Shown one piece after another: positions 26,458 to 35,726 of a stretch of 64,000 bases of DNA. The notes beneath the pieces are model-generated. The model did not search any database, had not been told where the DNA came from, and saw only the letters and a list, made by a program, of their open reading frames with translations. The position numbers and the translations under genes are program-made. Position 1 is the stretch's first letter. Each line of letters opens with the position of its first letter. This DNA is from Flavobacterium sp. FEMGT703F (GTDB lineage: Bacteria; Bacteroidota; Bacteroidia; Flavobacteriales; Flavobacteriaceae), in assembly GCA_002786385.1 (NCBI GenBank), contig PGCN01000007.1, positions 62,001-126,000 on the forward strand. Direction: 5' to 3'.

Positions 26458-27066
26458 TTATTTAAACATATAGCCAACCGTAAATTTTGCGAAGCCATTG
26501 TGCGCTTTCACACTGTTACCGGTGTAGAAATAGTTATAGCGATATACTTCGGTAAAACCTTGGTAAATGCCGACTTCAAAAAAGAGTTTATTAACAGTAA
26601 ATCCACCGCCTAAGTTAAATCCGAAATCAACACTGGATTTGGCTTTTTGATTAAACTGACCCATTTGCGTTTCTTGCACCAGAAAACCCAATTGCGGTCC
26701 GGCTATGACATAAATTTTATTCCAAAACTTAAAATCCAACGGCAAGTTGATGTAAGTCAGTTTAGTGTCAATTTGATCTATTTCAAAATCGCCGCCAACA
26801 ATTGGATCAAAATTGATGACACCCTCAGTTTGGGTTCGGTCGCCTTGTTGGGAAAAAGCCAATTTCGGACGAAAATGTACTTTAGGCGATAATTCTTTTT
26901 CATACACAATTCCCAATTGCAAACCAAAGGATTCTTCGGCCAATACTTGACCGGCTATGCCATCGGTAAAATAAGAATAGTTGAATCCGGTGAAAGCGCC
27001 GAATTTATCCTGACTGTAAACCGATAAACTCAAGCCCAGCAAAAGGAGAATGGTAATTTTTTTCAT
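26458..27066 (-). CDS. Outer-membrane beta-barrel protein, PorT-like
   Basis: A 202-residue protein with signal peptide MKKITILLLLGLSLSVYSQ and alternating hydrophobic strands, such as FGLQLGIVYEKELSPKVHFRPKLAFSQQGDR and KFWNKIYVIAGPQLGFLVQ, ending in the aromatic residue of FTVGYMFK. This is the small eight-strand barrel family common in Bacteroidota and usually called porin family or PorT-like. It begins six bases after the TlpA-like gene, so it is co-transcribed with it. The gene on the other side converges with a gap of only 11 bases. Confidence 0.85.
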   Translation of the reverse strand: MKKITILLLLGLSLSVYSQDKFGAFTGFNYSYFTDGIAGQVLAEESFGLQLGIVYEKELSPKVHFRPKLAFSQQGDRTQTEGVINFDPIVGGDFEIDQIDTKLTYINLPLDFKFWNKIYVIAGPQLGFLVQETQMGQFNQKAKSSVDFGFNLGGGFTVNKLFFEVGIYQGFTEVYRYNYFYTGNSVKAHNGFAKFTVGYMFK

Positions 27067-27072
27067 GAAGGA

Positions 27073-28590
27073 TTAAGATTGTTTTTTGGCTTCTTTCTCA
27101 AGCGATTGTATAATTTCTTTCACTTTGTCTGCTTCGATTCGTTTGGCCTTAATGACTTTATTTTTGTCTAAAATATAAATCACCGGAGTAGAGTAGACAT
27201 CATATTTTTCGATAGCATTGTTATAGTGTGCGCCATCGTAAACGTTAATGAAAGGCAATTTGTTATCGGCTATGTATTTCAAATACTTATCACCTTCGTG
27301 TTGCATGTAAACGCTAAAGACTTTGACATCCTTTTTTTCATGTGTCATTTCGTTGTAGGCGGTAACCAGTTTAGGGATTTCCTTCTGACAATGACCGCAA
27401 TCCACATCCCAAAAAACCAAAATGGTATATTCGGCTTTAACATCGCTTAATTTAACCCACATTTTGTTAACCTCGTTGACGTTTTTATAAAACACTTTGG
27501 TCATTTCCTCACTGTTTTTGGCGTCTTCAAATCCCATTGCCTTCATTTTCGGAAAGTCTTCTGCCCGAATCATAGATAGATCAATGGCTTTAGCACCAAT
27601 CAATAAGGGTTTGAGTTTGTCGGCTCGTTTGATGATTCTTTGCACTACATCATCATCTTCATAAATTCCCTTAGCTTTTCCGGTTTTAAAATAATTATCA
27701 GACAAATGCACAAACACTTTATCGAATCCCATGATTTTAGAGGTTTCGTAAGTATAAGTCAAATGCGCCAACATAAGCTTATAAATCAAGGTTTCCGGTT
27801 TGGATTTAGCCAGAATTCTATCAATTTCAACACATACAGAATCCGGGTGTTTGACCACCACGTTATCCAAATATGTCTTCAATTTGTTGAATAAAAACGG
27901 ATTGTGCACCATGCCGTCGTCTTTTAAATCAACATTGCGCCAAAAATTGTCTTTGTAATATTTATAGGAAACGTCATAATCGGGCGTTCCGTCAGCTTTT
28001 TTGGGGATGTCTTTCAGCTTTTTCTCAGTTTTCAAATTGACCACATCGGCTATGAAAGTCCCTTTGAAACGATTAATGAACTGATTTTCATAATCGGCTA
28101 TACTTTGTTCCAACTCGTTTTGTTTGTCGGTCAAATCCAGCGAGTCTTTCTTAGTGGCTAAGGGATGACTTTGCTTGTATTCCATAAAAGCTTTGTTTTG
28201 ATCGCCCAGGAATCGTATGTAATTAAAGAACTCATTTTCGCGATCCGAATTTAAAGCCGTTAAATCCTTACTGATATTAGGACCATACTCGCTTTTTAAT
28301 TGTAGCTTTTGAGTATCATCATCTATAAAAAAATCAAAAAGTATTGACTTTTGTTGGCTTACCAAAGAGTAAATACCTTTGGGAAGTTTGGTTTTACCAT
28401 TAAAAATAATGCGACCGTTTTTGATAGTCGTACAAGTGTCTTTGATTAGGGTTTTATCAAAGCGATAAAAAGTAAGATACGCTAAAGTATCGTTACAGTT
28501 TTTTAAATCGATAGTAATTTCGTAACCCGATTGTGCTTGGGTACTAAAAGAAGAGAGAAACAAGGCTAAAGCAATTAATACTTTCTTCAT
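27073..28590 (-). CDS. TlpA-like thiol-disulfide protein with DUF4369 and DUF5106 regions
   Basis: A 505-residue exported protein with a signal peptide ending AQSGYE. Residues of about 22-120 form a DUF4369-type beta domain, residues of about 180-340 resemble the helical DUF5106 region, and the C-terminal thioredoxin domain (about 345-500) has the redox pair Cys398-Gly-His-Cys401 in WDVDCGHCQKEIPKL. The cis-proline region is YSTPVIYIL. Periplasmic location and disulfide reduction or exchange are inferred; the partner is unknown. The barrel protein gene follows after six bases. Confidence 0.88.
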   Translation of the reverse strand: MKKVLIALALFLSSFSTQAQSGYEITIDLKNCNDTLAYLTFYRFDKTLIKDTCTTIKNGRIIFNGKTKLPKGIYSLVSQQKSILFDFFIDDDTQKLQLKSEYGPNISKDLTALNSDRENEFFNYIRFLGDQNKAFMEYKQSHPLATKKDSLDLTDKQNELEQSIADYENQFINRFKGTFIADVVNLKTEKKLKDIPKKADGTPDYDVSYKYYKDNFWRNVDLKDDGMVHNPFLFNKLKTYLDNVVVKHPDSVCVEIDRILAKSKPETLIYKLMLAHLTYTYETSKIMGFDKVFVHLSDNYFKTGKAKGIYEDDDVVQRIIKRADKLKPLLIGAKAIDLSMIRAEDFPKMKAMGFEDAKNSEEMTKVFYKNVNEVNKMWVKLSDVKAEYTILVFWDVDCGHCQKEIPKLVTAYNEMTHEKKDVKVFSVYMQHEGDKYLKYIADNKLPFINVYDGAHYNNAIEKYDVYSTPVIYILDKNKVIKAKRIEADKVKEIIQSLEKEAKKQS

Positions 28591-28672
28591 ACGTCAATTT
28601 TATGGATTTAAGATTTCAAAAATAATCTATTTTTCCCAACTGTATGAAGTCGATTTTTAAACTTTCCTTAAA

Positions 28673-28705
28673 AAACAAAAACACCTCGTTAATGAGGTGT
28701 TTTTT
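28673..28705 (-). terminator. Terminator of the HTH-like gene
   Basis: Stem ACACCTC with GAGGTGT and a six-base loop, with A/T runs outside it; it ends three bases short of the stop codon of the 117-residue gene. Confidence 0.85.
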
Positions 28706-28707
28706 GT

Positions 28708-29061
28708 TTAAAATTCATCGAACAACACGATGCCTTTCCGTTCTAAATTTTGCTTGATCATAGATTCCGGTAAATTGTATTGCGTCGCTAAGTCGGCTAT
28801 ACTGATTCCGGAAAAAAACAACTCAACCAAAGTATCTAAAATCATAGGGTTGATTTCCTGTTCGCTCGGCAAATCGATTTCTTCATCAAAAATGTCCTTT
28901 TTAGACTTGAAGAGGGTTTCGATAACCATATCAATATCTGATTTAGGGAATTCCAGAATGTTGTTAATCGTATTACTTTCTGAAATTTGTTTGAGCACTA
29001 TAGTCTCACGATTGGTGCCTTCATTTTTTAAATGAATGCTGTAGTTGAAATACTTCTCCAT
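28708..29061 (-). CDS. Small protein with C-terminal helix-turn-helix-like segment
   Basis: A 117-residue soluble protein. The last 35 residues (FFSGISIADLATQYNLPESMIKQNLERKGI) look like a helix-turn-helix of the kind in which a second helix recognises DNA, but the domain is short and could also be a protein-binding module. The N-terminal half shows no known domain. It stands alone with its own promoter-like TACCTTTG box (minus strand, 29100-29107) and terminator, consistent with a free-standing regulatory gene. No partner can be named. Confidence 0.72.
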   Translation of the reverse strand: MEKYFNYSIHLKNEGTNRETIVLKQISESNTINNILEFPKSDIDMVIETLFKSKKDIFDEEIDLPSEQEINPMILDTLVELFFSGISIADLATQYNLPESMIKQNLERKGIVLFDEF

Positions 29062-29099
29062 AGCGATCGTATTTTAATTTATTGTAAACTTGGGTAAAG

Positions 29100-29107
29100 C
29101 AAAGGTA
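29100..29107 (-). promoter_or_regulatory. -7 box of the HTH-like gene
   Basis: TACCTTTG on the minus strand, 38 bases before the start codon. No TTG at the expected -33 spacing. A perfect 12-bp palindrome (TGTTAATTAACA, 29129-29140) lies just upstream and could be an operator. Confidence 0.5.
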
Positions 29108-29291
29108 TACTTTATGAACTAAAATAAATGTTAATTAACAAAAACATAGCCACCTTTTATTAACAATTGTAGGCTTTTTTGTTCTAAAAAGCTGTTTTGT
29201 AGTTAATTAAGCGATAGTAGCGGTGTTGATTGTATCTAAAAAAGAATTGAGTTTGTAATCTTTTAATAGCTTTAAACTTTACCGAAATACT

Positions 29292-29299
29292 TATATTTG
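29292..29299 (+). promoter_or_regulatory. -7 box of the 76-residue membrane protein gene
   Basis: TATATTTG matches TAnnTTTG, 18 bases before the start codon. The -33 region is T-rich without a clear TTG. Confidence 0.5.
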
Positions 29300-29317
29300 G
29301 ACCATAAAATTCAACCT

Positions 29318-29548
29318 ATGAGTAAAAAGACTAAAGCCTTATTATACAACCTTTTTTGTTTTGCGGCCATTTTTGTTGCTGTCAGATTTTTGTTGGTGAT
29401 TTACACGCACTTAACCGGATTTTGGTTACCGTTGACTGCTTTTGTAATCGGAACATTATTAGCCCCTAAATTCCAAGCCGTGAACACCAAAGACGGTGAA
29501 AAAGTATTTATGAAATGGTTGTTTTTAAAAGGGATTAGAGAAGTGTAA
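29318..29548 (+). CDS. Small two-helix membrane protein
   Basis: A 76-residue protein (start at MSKKTKALLYN) with two hydrophobic helices at about 8-28 and 33-50, the second followed by a basic and then a mostly polar tail. A promoter-like TATATTTG box lies 18 bases upstream of the ATG. It has no recognised family and converges with the DUF6048 gene, whose stop codon is adjacent. The 256 bases upstream, which hold the HTH gene promoter and a palindrome, contain no other gene that I can see. Confidence 0.7.
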   Translation: MSKKTKALLYNLFCFAAIFVAVRFLLVIYTHLTGFWLPLTAFVIGTLLAPKFQAVNTKDGEKVFMKWLFLKGIREV

Positions 29549-30310
29549 TTATTTCTTTTTCGACTTAGATTTGGATTTTTCTGCTTTAGCCTTCGCCTTA
29601 ACTGTGGCTTTGTAAATCGGAATGAAATAAGAAACAGTATAGTTGAAACCAACGCCGAAATCACCATTATAAGTTCTGTTAAATCCCGGAATGTATAGGT
29701 TGTCAAAGTTACTCGGCAGTTTCTGATTGACCAATCGGTTCAAACGGAAACTGAAACCCACAAAAACATTATTGAAAACCTCGGCTTTCATACCGGCAAC
29801 GACTTCTATCCATTGTGCCGATAAGCCGCTGTATTCATCACCGGCAATTACAACCGGATTTTCTCCGAAATACTGATTTGGGTTGTAGATTTCATAACTG
29901 TTCAACCTTTGGCTAAAACTGCTCACACCGTAACGTAATCCAACTGAAATAATGTTCTCCATGTCGAGCCAGTTTTGGTATGAGTTGAAATCAAAACCAA
30001 CTTTAAGATAACTACCTTTGGTGGTAAAATTGACTTGGTCGTCATCTACCGTTTTGTTTTCATTACCCAATTCAACTGCCAAATAGTGTTTGCGAGTCAA
30101 ACGATAATCGCCTACCAACTCAATACCGCGATAGTCTTTTTCATAAAAAGAACGTGTAAGTTTGAACAAATCAACACCAACACGCAATCCGTAACGCTCT
30201 GTTTTAGGCGCTACACTGTCTTTTGTTGCGGATTTAGCTTCTTGGGCATTGCCTGAAAACGAAAGCAATACCAACACTATGCTAAAAGTAAATTTTGAGA
30301 TGTACTTCAT
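29549..30310 (-). CDS. DUF6048-like outer-membrane beta-barrel protein
   Basis: A 253-residue exported protein (signal peptide ending SGNAQEA) with beta-barrel strands such as GLRVGVDLFKLTRSF and YLKVGFDFNSYQNW, and a lysine-rich tail (KAKAKAEKSKSKSKKK). The motif content and its place after a DUF6452-like gene and rlmD match what I remember of the flavobacterial DUF6048 family. The start overlaps the end of the upstream lipoprotein gene by 29 bases, so the pair is translationally coupled. Confidence 0.8.
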   Translation of the reverse strand: MKYISKFTFSIVLVLLSFSGNAQEAKSATKDSVAPKTERYGLRVGVDLFKLTRSFYEKDYRGIELVGDYRLTRKHYLAVELGNENKTVDDDQVNFTTKGSYLKVGFDFNSYQNWLDMENIISVGLRYGVSSFSQRLNSYEIYNPNQYFGENPVVIAGDEYSGLSAQWIEVVAGMKAEVFNNVFVGFSFRLNRLVNQKLPSNFDNLYIPGFNRTYNGDFGVGFNYTVSYFIPIYKATVKAKAKAEKSKSKSKKK

Positions 30311-30776
30311 CTTCGGTAATAATTGAATTGGTTTGTAGGTTGGTATCTTGTATCCATAAACCGTCGGTTATGGTGGCATCTGTTAAATCAAAACCGTTAG
30401 CGGTATTTAATTCGAAAACTGTTTTATAACCGCAAGCCCTGGAAACATAAACGTTCTGGCGCGTGTAATTGAATTCCAATACATCTTCATTAGAAGCCGT
30501 ACTGCTGTTGCTGTTGAGCAACAAATGATATTTCGTTACATCTTCATTAGTCTTTAAAGGAAGGCTAATTTTGCTTACTCCGTTAAAGGTATTCAAAGCT
30601 TCGGTCATGCCTTCGCCGGTAACTTTTAAATTAACCACGTTTTTCAGTACGGCAGGATTAGAGATATCGTAAAACTCTATCACCAATTGCGGTGTAGTTT
30701 CGTCCACACAAATATCATCTTTCTCACAGCCGGAAAATGCCATAACGAGACAAAGAAGCATTATTATTTTTTTCAT
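30282..30776 (-). CDS. DUF6452-like lipoprotein
   Basis: A 164-residue protein with a lipoprotein signal ending FSGC, followed by EKDDICVDETTPQLVIEF. It contains paired cysteines (CVDE, CGYK) and mostly beta sequence. The ATG at 30774-30776 gives the better signal peptide; a TTG three codons earlier is possible. It lies between rlmD (20 bases upstream) and the overlapping DUF6048-like gene, an arrangement that I recall as conserved in Flavobacteriia. Function unknown; both probably sit in the outer membrane. Confidence 0.8.
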   Translation of the reverse strand: MKKIIMLLCLVMAFSGCEKDDICVDETTPQLVIEFYDISNPAVLKNVVNLKVTGEGMTEALNTFNGVSKISLPLKTNEDVTKYHLLLNSNSSTASNEDVLEFNYTRQNVYVSRACGYKTVFELNTANGFDLTDATITDGLWIQDTNLQTNSIITEDEVHLKIYF

Positions 30777-30796
30777 AGATTTCAAATCTTACTGGC

Positions 30797-32209
30797 TTAT
30801 CTTTTTTCCAAAAGTACAACATTTTCCACGTGATGCGTTTGCGGAAACATATCGACAGGTCGCACACGAGTAACTTTGTATTTTTCATCCATTAAAGCCA
30901 AATCGCGGGCTTGGGTAGCCGAATTGCAGCTTACGTAAACCACTTTTTCAGGGGCTATTTTTAGGATTTGTTCGACTACGTCTTTGTGCATACCATCGCG
31001 CGGCGGATCAGTAATAATGACATCCGGTTGGCCGTGTTGTGCAATAAATTCGTCGTTGAACACGTTTTTCATATCGCCTACAAAGAACTCACAATTGCTG
31101 ATGTTGTTGCGTTTGGCGTTTTCTTTGGCATCGGCTATGGCTTCAGGAACGGCTTCAACTCCTATGACTTTTTGCGCTTGTTTGGAAACGAACTGGGCTA
31201 TGGTTCCGGTTCCGGTGTACAAATCATACACCACTTCATTTCCGGTTAATCCGGCGAATTCACGGGTGATTTTATACAATTCGTAAGCTTGATCTGAATT
31301 GGTTTGGTAGAATGATTTCGCATTAATGCTGAAATGTAAGCCTTCCATTTCTTCCAAAATATAATCGCGTCCTTGATACAATTTTATGTCCTGGTCGTAC
31401 AGTGTATCATTGGCTTTGCCATTAATCACATACAACAATGAAGTAATTTGCGGGAAAGTAGCATAGATATGATTTAAGAGCAATTCTCGTTGCGCTTTGT
31501 CTTCTTGAAAAAACTGCAGCAATACCATAATTTCTCCTGTTGAAGCCGTACGAATCATCAAAGTTCTGAGCAAACCGGTATGGTTTCTGGCGTTGAAGAA
31601 AGTAATATTGTTTACTGTCGCAAATTGTTTGATTTCATTGCGAATGGCATTGGACGGATCTTCTTGTAAATGACAGTTGGAGATGTCGAGAATTTTGTCC
31701 CACATTTTCGGAATGTGAAAACCTAAAGCATTTTTGTTTTCGATTTCAGTACCGGACTGAATTTCAGCATCAGTCATCCAACGCGAATCTGAGAAACCGA
31801 ATTCCATTTTGTTGCGGTAAAAAAACTGTTTGGCCGAACCTAAAATGGGCTCGAAGGTCGGCAATTCAATTTTACCGATGCGTTTCAGATTGTTATAAAC
31901 TTCCTGATTTTTGTAAAACAACTGTTTGTCGTAGTGCATGTTTTGCCACTTACAACCTCCGCAAGCACCAAAATGTTGGCAAACCGGTGCAACACGATCA
32001 GCCGAATATTGGTGGAACTTAATGGCTTTCCCTTCAAAATAGGCTTTACGCTTTTTAAAGGTTTGTACATCTACTACGTCACCAGGTACCACATTCGGAA
32101 TAAAAATCACTTGGCCTTCGGGTGCTTTGGCTACCGAAACACCTTTGGCGCCGGCATCTAAGACGGTAATATTTTCAAAAATAACTTTCTTGGTTTGTTT
32201 TCTTCCCAT
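30797..32209 (-). CDS. rlmD: 23S rRNA (uracil-C5)-methyltransferase
   Basis: Methylates a uracil of 23S rRNA, U1939 in E. coli numbering, in the cytoplasm. An N-terminal TRAM-like domain (about 8-65) is followed by iron-sulfur cysteines Cys77, Cys83 and Cys86 in CQHFGACGGC. The SAM site is VYDLYTGTGTIAQFVS and the nucleophile is in VYVSCNSATQARDL near residue 427. At 470 residues it matches the RlmD/RumA family. A minus-strand TATTTTTG box at 32214-32221 ends four bases before the ATG, so if used the mRNA would have almost no leader. The DUF6452 and DUF6048 genes follow. Confidence 0.92.
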   Translation of the reverse strand: MGRKQTKKVIFENITVLDAGAKGVSVAKAPEGQVIFIPNVVPGDVVDVQTFKKRKAYFEGKAIKFHQYSADRVAPVCQHFGACGGCKWQNMHYDKQLFYKNQEVYNNLKRIGKIELPTFEPILGSAKQFFYRNKMEFGFSDSRWMTDAEIQSGTEIENKNALGFHIPKMWDKILDISNCHLQEDPSNAIRNEIKQFATVNNITFFNARNHTGLLRTLMIRTASTGEIMVLLQFFQEDKAQRELLLNHIYATFPQITSLLYVINGKANDTLYDQDIKLYQGRDYILEEMEGLHFSINAKSFYQTNSDQAYELYKITREFAGLTGNEVVYDLYTGTGTIAQFVSKQAQKVIGVEAVPEAIADAKENAKRNNISNCEFFVGDMKNVFNDEFIAQHGQPDVIITDPPRDGMHKDVVEQILKIAPEKVVYVSCNSATQARDLALMDEKYKVTRVRPVDMFPQTHHVENVVLLEKR

Positions 32210-32285
32210 AGCGCAAAAATAAACTATTGGCTAAAACTTAAACGGGATTTAAGAAAAAAATATAAATTAGTGGAAAATTATAGCT

Positions 32286-32825
32286 ATGCCAACCCATTTA
32301 GCACTTCTTCGCGGTATTAATGTTTCAGGACATAAAATGATTAATATGCAAGCGTTGAAAAAATCCTTGGAAAATATTGGGTTTACCAATGTAGTAACTT
32401 ACATCCAATCGGGCAATGTATTTGTTGATACAGAAGAAGAAAGTCCGGGTAAAGTTGGTTTTCTAATCAAGCAAGAGATTTTTAAACAGTTTGGTCACGA
32501 TGTTCCGGTTATTGTGATTGGAAAAGAAGATTTACAAGCATGTTTAGACCGAAATTTATTCCTTAACGATGAAGGAGTCGATTTGAAGAAACTCTACGTA
32601 TCATTTATTTCATCCGAATTACCGGAGAATATGATTACCCAACTCAACTTAAACTTCATCAAGCCCGATGAAATACAACTTGACGGTAAAAGAATTTATT
32701 TAAAGTACGACATTTCGCCGGCCAAAACCAGACTAGACAATAAATGGATAGAAAAAAGCATGAACGTGATTTCTACCACGCGCAATTGGAATACGGTCAA
32801 TAAATTGTTGGAGATGTTTAACTGA
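32286..32825 (+). CDS. DUF1697-family protein
   Basis: A 179-residue cytoplasmic protein that matches DUF1697 closely: ALLRGINVSGHKMINMQALKKSLENIGFTNVVTYIQSGNVF in the first half and WNTVNKLLEM at the end. The family is common in bacteria, with a ferredoxin-like fold, and its function is unknown to me. It is 31 bases ahead of a DUF1003 gene, with which it may be co-transcribed. The divergent rlmD gene starts 76 bases away. Confidence 0.9.
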   Translation: MPTHLALLRGINVSGHKMINMQALKKSLENIGFTNVVTYIQSGNVFVDTEEESPGKVGFLIKQEIFKQFGHDVPVIVIGKEDLQACLDRNLFLNDEGVDLKKLYVSFISSELPENMITQLNLNFIKPDEIQLDGKRIYLKYDISPAKTRLDNKWIEKSMNVISTTRNWNTVNKLLEMFN

Positions 32826-32856
32826 TTGCTCTTTTCAAAAAATATTAAATCCTAAA

Positions 32857-33558
32857 ATGAGTTCAAAAAACACCTTTAAAAGCGATGTGTCGGGAGTTGA
32901 GTTTCCTGTTAAAGAAAAAGTCAACGGAAGTGCTATTCGTTTGCCTATTTTCAATTTGATCAAAACAGAACATCCCGATTTTTCAGCAGAACATTGTTTG
33001 GCTAATGCTGAGTTGAATGTTTATCGAGAAAAATACATCTCCAAATACTTGAATACTGAAATCAGCCAACTGTCCAAACTCCAAAAAAATGTGATCCAAG
33101 CTCTCAACGATGACAAATCCTTTGTGGCTAAAGTAGAAGAAGAGGAGGATAACCGTTCCATTGGCCAAGTAGTTGCTGATAAAGTGGCGGCTTTTGGCGG
33201 AAGTTGGACTTTCATCATAGCCTTCTTTATTTTTATTGCGCTATGGATAGGTTCTAATGTATTTATATTATTGAACAAAGGTTTCGATCCGTATCCGTTT
33301 ATTTTACTCAATTTAATATTGTCTTGTATTGCAGCGTTGCAAGCGCCGGTGATTATGATGAGTCAAAACCGACAGGAAGAAAAGGATAGAGAACGCGCCA
33401 AGAAAGATTATATGATTAATTTAAAATCGGAGTTGGAAATTAGAATGCTCGATGAAAAATTAGATCATTTAATCATGCACCAACAACAAGAATTGATTGA
33501 AATACAGAAAGTTCAAATTGAAATGATGAATGATATTTTGGAACGGATAAAGAAATAA
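32857..33558 (+). CDS. DUF1003-family membrane protein
   Basis: A 233-residue protein. Two membrane helices (about 118-140 and 150-170) carry the family signature GGSWTFIIAFFIFIALWIGSNV and FILLNLILSCIAALQAPVIMMSQNRQEEKDR. The long N-terminal part is soluble, and the C-terminal helix (about 170-233) is probably a coiled-coil in the cytoplasm. The family is described only as membrane protein of unknown role. It follows the DUF1697 gene by 31 bases. Confidence 0.9.
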   Translation: MSSKNTFKSDVSGVEFPVKEKVNGSAIRLPIFNLIKTEHPDFSAEHCLANAELNVYREKYISKYLNTEISQLSKLQKNVIQALNDDKSFVAKVEEEEDNRSIGQVVADKVAAFGGSWTFIIAFFIFIALWIGSNVFILLNKGFDPYPFILLNLILSCIAALQAPVIMMSQNRQEEKDRERAKKDYMINLKSELEIRMLDEKLDHLIMHQQQELIEIQKVQIEMMNDILERIKK

Positions 33559-33662
33559 TAGCGCGTTATAAACTGAAGTTTGCTTTTCGTACATTTGTCA
33601 CTTAGGATGATTTCTCTCCATTAAGAAGGAATTGAGATTACAGAATTTAAATTACAACATTC

Positions 33663-34943
33663 ATGTCAGTTTTAGAAAAATTAACTTCCGCTGATGCCAT
33701 TGCTTTAGAAGACCAATACGGTGCACACAATTATCATCCGCTACCGGTAGTACTGAATAGAGGAGAAGGCGTATACGTTTGGGATGTCGAAGGCAAAAAA
33801 TACTACGATTTCCTTTCCGCTTATTCGGCCGTAAACCAAGGACATTGTCATCCTAAAATTGTAAGCGCTATGATCGCGCAAGCCCAAACATTAACTTTAA
33901 CTTCTCGTGCTTTTTATAATGATAAGTTAGGCGTTTACGAAGAATACATCACTAAGTATTTCGGTTTCGATAAAGTATTACCGATGAATACCGGAGCAGA
34001 AGCAGTGGAAACGGCTTTAAAAATTTGTCGTAAATGGGCTTATGAAAAGAAAGGAATTCCGGAAAACGAAGCTCAAATTATTGTTTGCGAAGGCAATTTC
34101 CACGGAAGAACAACCACTATCATTTCGTTCTCTAACGATGAAAATGCACGTAAAAACTTCGGTCCGTACACTGCCGGATTTATCAAAATTGCATACGATG
34201 ATATTGAGGCTTTGGAAAAAGCCATTAGCGCTTCTAAAAACATAGCCGGTTTCTTGGTAGAGCCTATACAAGGAGAAGCCGGAGTATATGTGCCAAGCGA
34301 AGATTATCTGACCAAAGCCAAAGCCTTGTGCGAAGCTAATAACGTCTTATTTATAGCCGATGAAGTTCAAACCGGAATTGCCAGAACAGGTTCGTTGTTG
34401 GCGGTTTGCGGGAATTGTTCTTGCGAAAATCATTGTGAAAAACAAAGCGGTTATGTAACTCCGGATATCTTAATTTTAGGAAAAGCCATTTCAGGTGGCG
34501 CGTATCCGGTTTCTGCTGTATTGGCTAATGATCCGATTATGAATGTCATCAAACCCGGACAGCATGGTTCCACTTTTGGCGGCAATCCGGTAGCAGCCGC
34601 TGTGGCTATGGCAGCCTTGGATGTGGTAACCGACGAACATTTGGCACAAAACGCTCGAAAATTAGGTCAAATTTTCCGTTCCGAATTGGCTAAATATATC
34701 GAAACTTCCAATATTGTTACCTTAGTTCGCGGTAAAGGATTGCTGAATGCTATTGTGATTAACGATACTGAAGACAGTGAAACTGCATGGAACATCTGTG
34801 TAAAATTGGCCGAAAATGGTTTGTTGGCCAAACCAACGCACGGAAATATCATTCGTTTTGCACCACCATTAGTGATGACAGAAGAACAATTACGCGATTG
34901 TATTGCCATCATCATCAATACGCTGAAAGCATTTGAACTGTAA
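33663..34943 (+). CDS. rocD: Ornithine aminotransferase
   Basis: PLP enzyme that moves the delta-amino group of ornithine to 2-oxoglutarate, giving glutamate semialdehyde in arginine and proline metabolism. Diagnostic sequence: [15 protein letters not shown] near the start, [15 protein letters not shown], the FIADEVQTG acidic motif and the PLP lysine in [14 protein letters not shown]. At 426 residues it is slightly longer than usual because of a short insert after LLAV with Cys249, Cys252, Cys254, His257 and Cys258, just before the PLP lysine. A -7-like TACATTTG lies at 33590-33597. The gene is alone on its mRNA unless the DUF5362 gene 34 bases downstream is read with it. Confidence 0.92.
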   Translation: MSVLEKLTSADAIALEDQYGAHNYHPLPVVLNRGEGVYVWDVEGKKYYDFLSAYSAVNQGHCHPKIVSAMIAQAQTLTLTSRAFYNDKLGVYEEYITKYFGFDKVLPMNTGAEAVETALKICRKWAYEKKGIPENEAQIIVCEGNFHGRTTTIISFSNDENARKNFGPYTAGFIKIAYDDIEALEKAISASKNIAGFLVEPIQGEAGVYVPSEDYLTKAKALCEANNVLFIADEVQTGIARTGSLLAVCGNCSCENHCEKQSGYVTPDILILGKAISGGAYPVSAVLANDPIMNVIKPGQHGSTFGGNPVAAAVAMAALDVVTDEHLAQNARKLGQIFRSELAKYIETSNIVTLVRGKGLLNAIVINDTEDSETAWNICVKLAENGLLAKPTHGNIIRFAPPLVMTEEQLRDCIAIIINTLKAFEL

Positions 34944-34977
34944 CCAAACCAATTAATAACCAACCAAAAACTATTTT

Positions 34978-35430
34978 ATGGAAAACGAAAACCAATCGCA
35001 ATTTGATTCATTTGAATTGCATTTAAACCAAACTGCTTTAGATTATTTGCGCGAAAGTGCTAAATGGTCAATGTTTTTAGCCATACTCGGATTTGTTGGC
35101 GTCGGATTTTTGGCTCTTATGGCCATTATTATGACTTCGGTAATGTCGGCTATGCCTGATACGCCCGGACCTTTCGGCGCTGTAAAGGGAATTATTTCTA
35201 TTTTTTATTTAGTGATTGCTCTTGTTTATTTATTTCCTGTTTATTATTTGTATCGATACGCCAGCAATGCCAAAAAGGCTATCTATGCAAAAGATTCTGC
35301 TCTATTGACGGACGCTTTTGGCGCTTTAAAATCGCACCATAAATTTTTAGGGATTGCGGCCATCATTATTATTTCACTTTATATTTTGGCTGCCATTGTA
35401 ATGGTAATCGGATTTAGCGCTATGCGATAA
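34978..35430 (+). CDS. DUF5362-like membrane protein
   Basis: A 150-residue protein with three or four hydrophobic helices (about 30-57, 72-95 and 123-147) and the soluble linker NAKKAIYAKDSALLTDAFGALKSHHKFLG between the last two. The pattern and the N-terminal ALDYLRESAKWSMFLAI match the Bacteroidota family DUF5362. It is 34 bases after rocD and has its own terminator just downstream. Role unknown. Confidence 0.8.
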   Translation: MENENQSQFDSFELHLNQTALDYLRESAKWSMFLAILGFVGVGFLALMAIIMTSVMSAMPDTPGPFGAVKGIISIFYLVIALVYLFPVYYLYRYASNAKKAIYAKDSALLTDAFGALKSHHKFLGIAAIIIISLYILAAIVMVIGFSAMR

Positions 35431-35448
35431 TTGATATAAAACCTTTAA

Positions 35449-35481
35449 AAAAGCATCTTCCATAGAAGGTGCTTTTTTTTG
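35449..35481 (+). terminator. Terminator of the DUF5362 gene
   Basis: Stem AAGCATCTTC with GAAGGTGCTT (one G-T pair), four-base loop, then a run of T. Confidence 0.85.
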
Positions 35482-35531
35482 TGGTGTAAATCGGCTAAAC
35501 TTCCTTAATTTTGAAAAGACAATTCTAGTTT

Positions 35532-35726
35532 ATGAAAAAAGTTTTCCTTTTGATAATGGTTTTGGCTATTGCAGTCGGAATTTACGAACAAACCCAAGAC
35601 CAACCCAATGTGTTTAAATTAATAGCCGCTATGGTATTGCTGATGTTTGGTTTGATGAAACTCAGCGAAAAAATTCCAAGTAAAGATTCAGAAAACGATA
35701 ATAGAGACCAAGATGACACTCAATAA
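35532..35726 (+). CDS. Small membrane protein upstream of the Smr gene
   Basis: A 64-residue protein with an N-terminal hydrophobic helix (about 2-17), a second one (27-44) and an acidic tail full of Asp and Asn. The stop codon lies 14 bases inside the next gene, so translation of the Smr gene is probably coupled to it. I recognise no family. Two helices with a charged tail would fit a small inner-membrane protein. Confidence 0.7.
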   Translation: MKKVFLLIMVLAIAVGIYEQTQDQPNVFKLIAAMVLLMFGLMKLSEKIPSKDSENDNRDQDDTQ

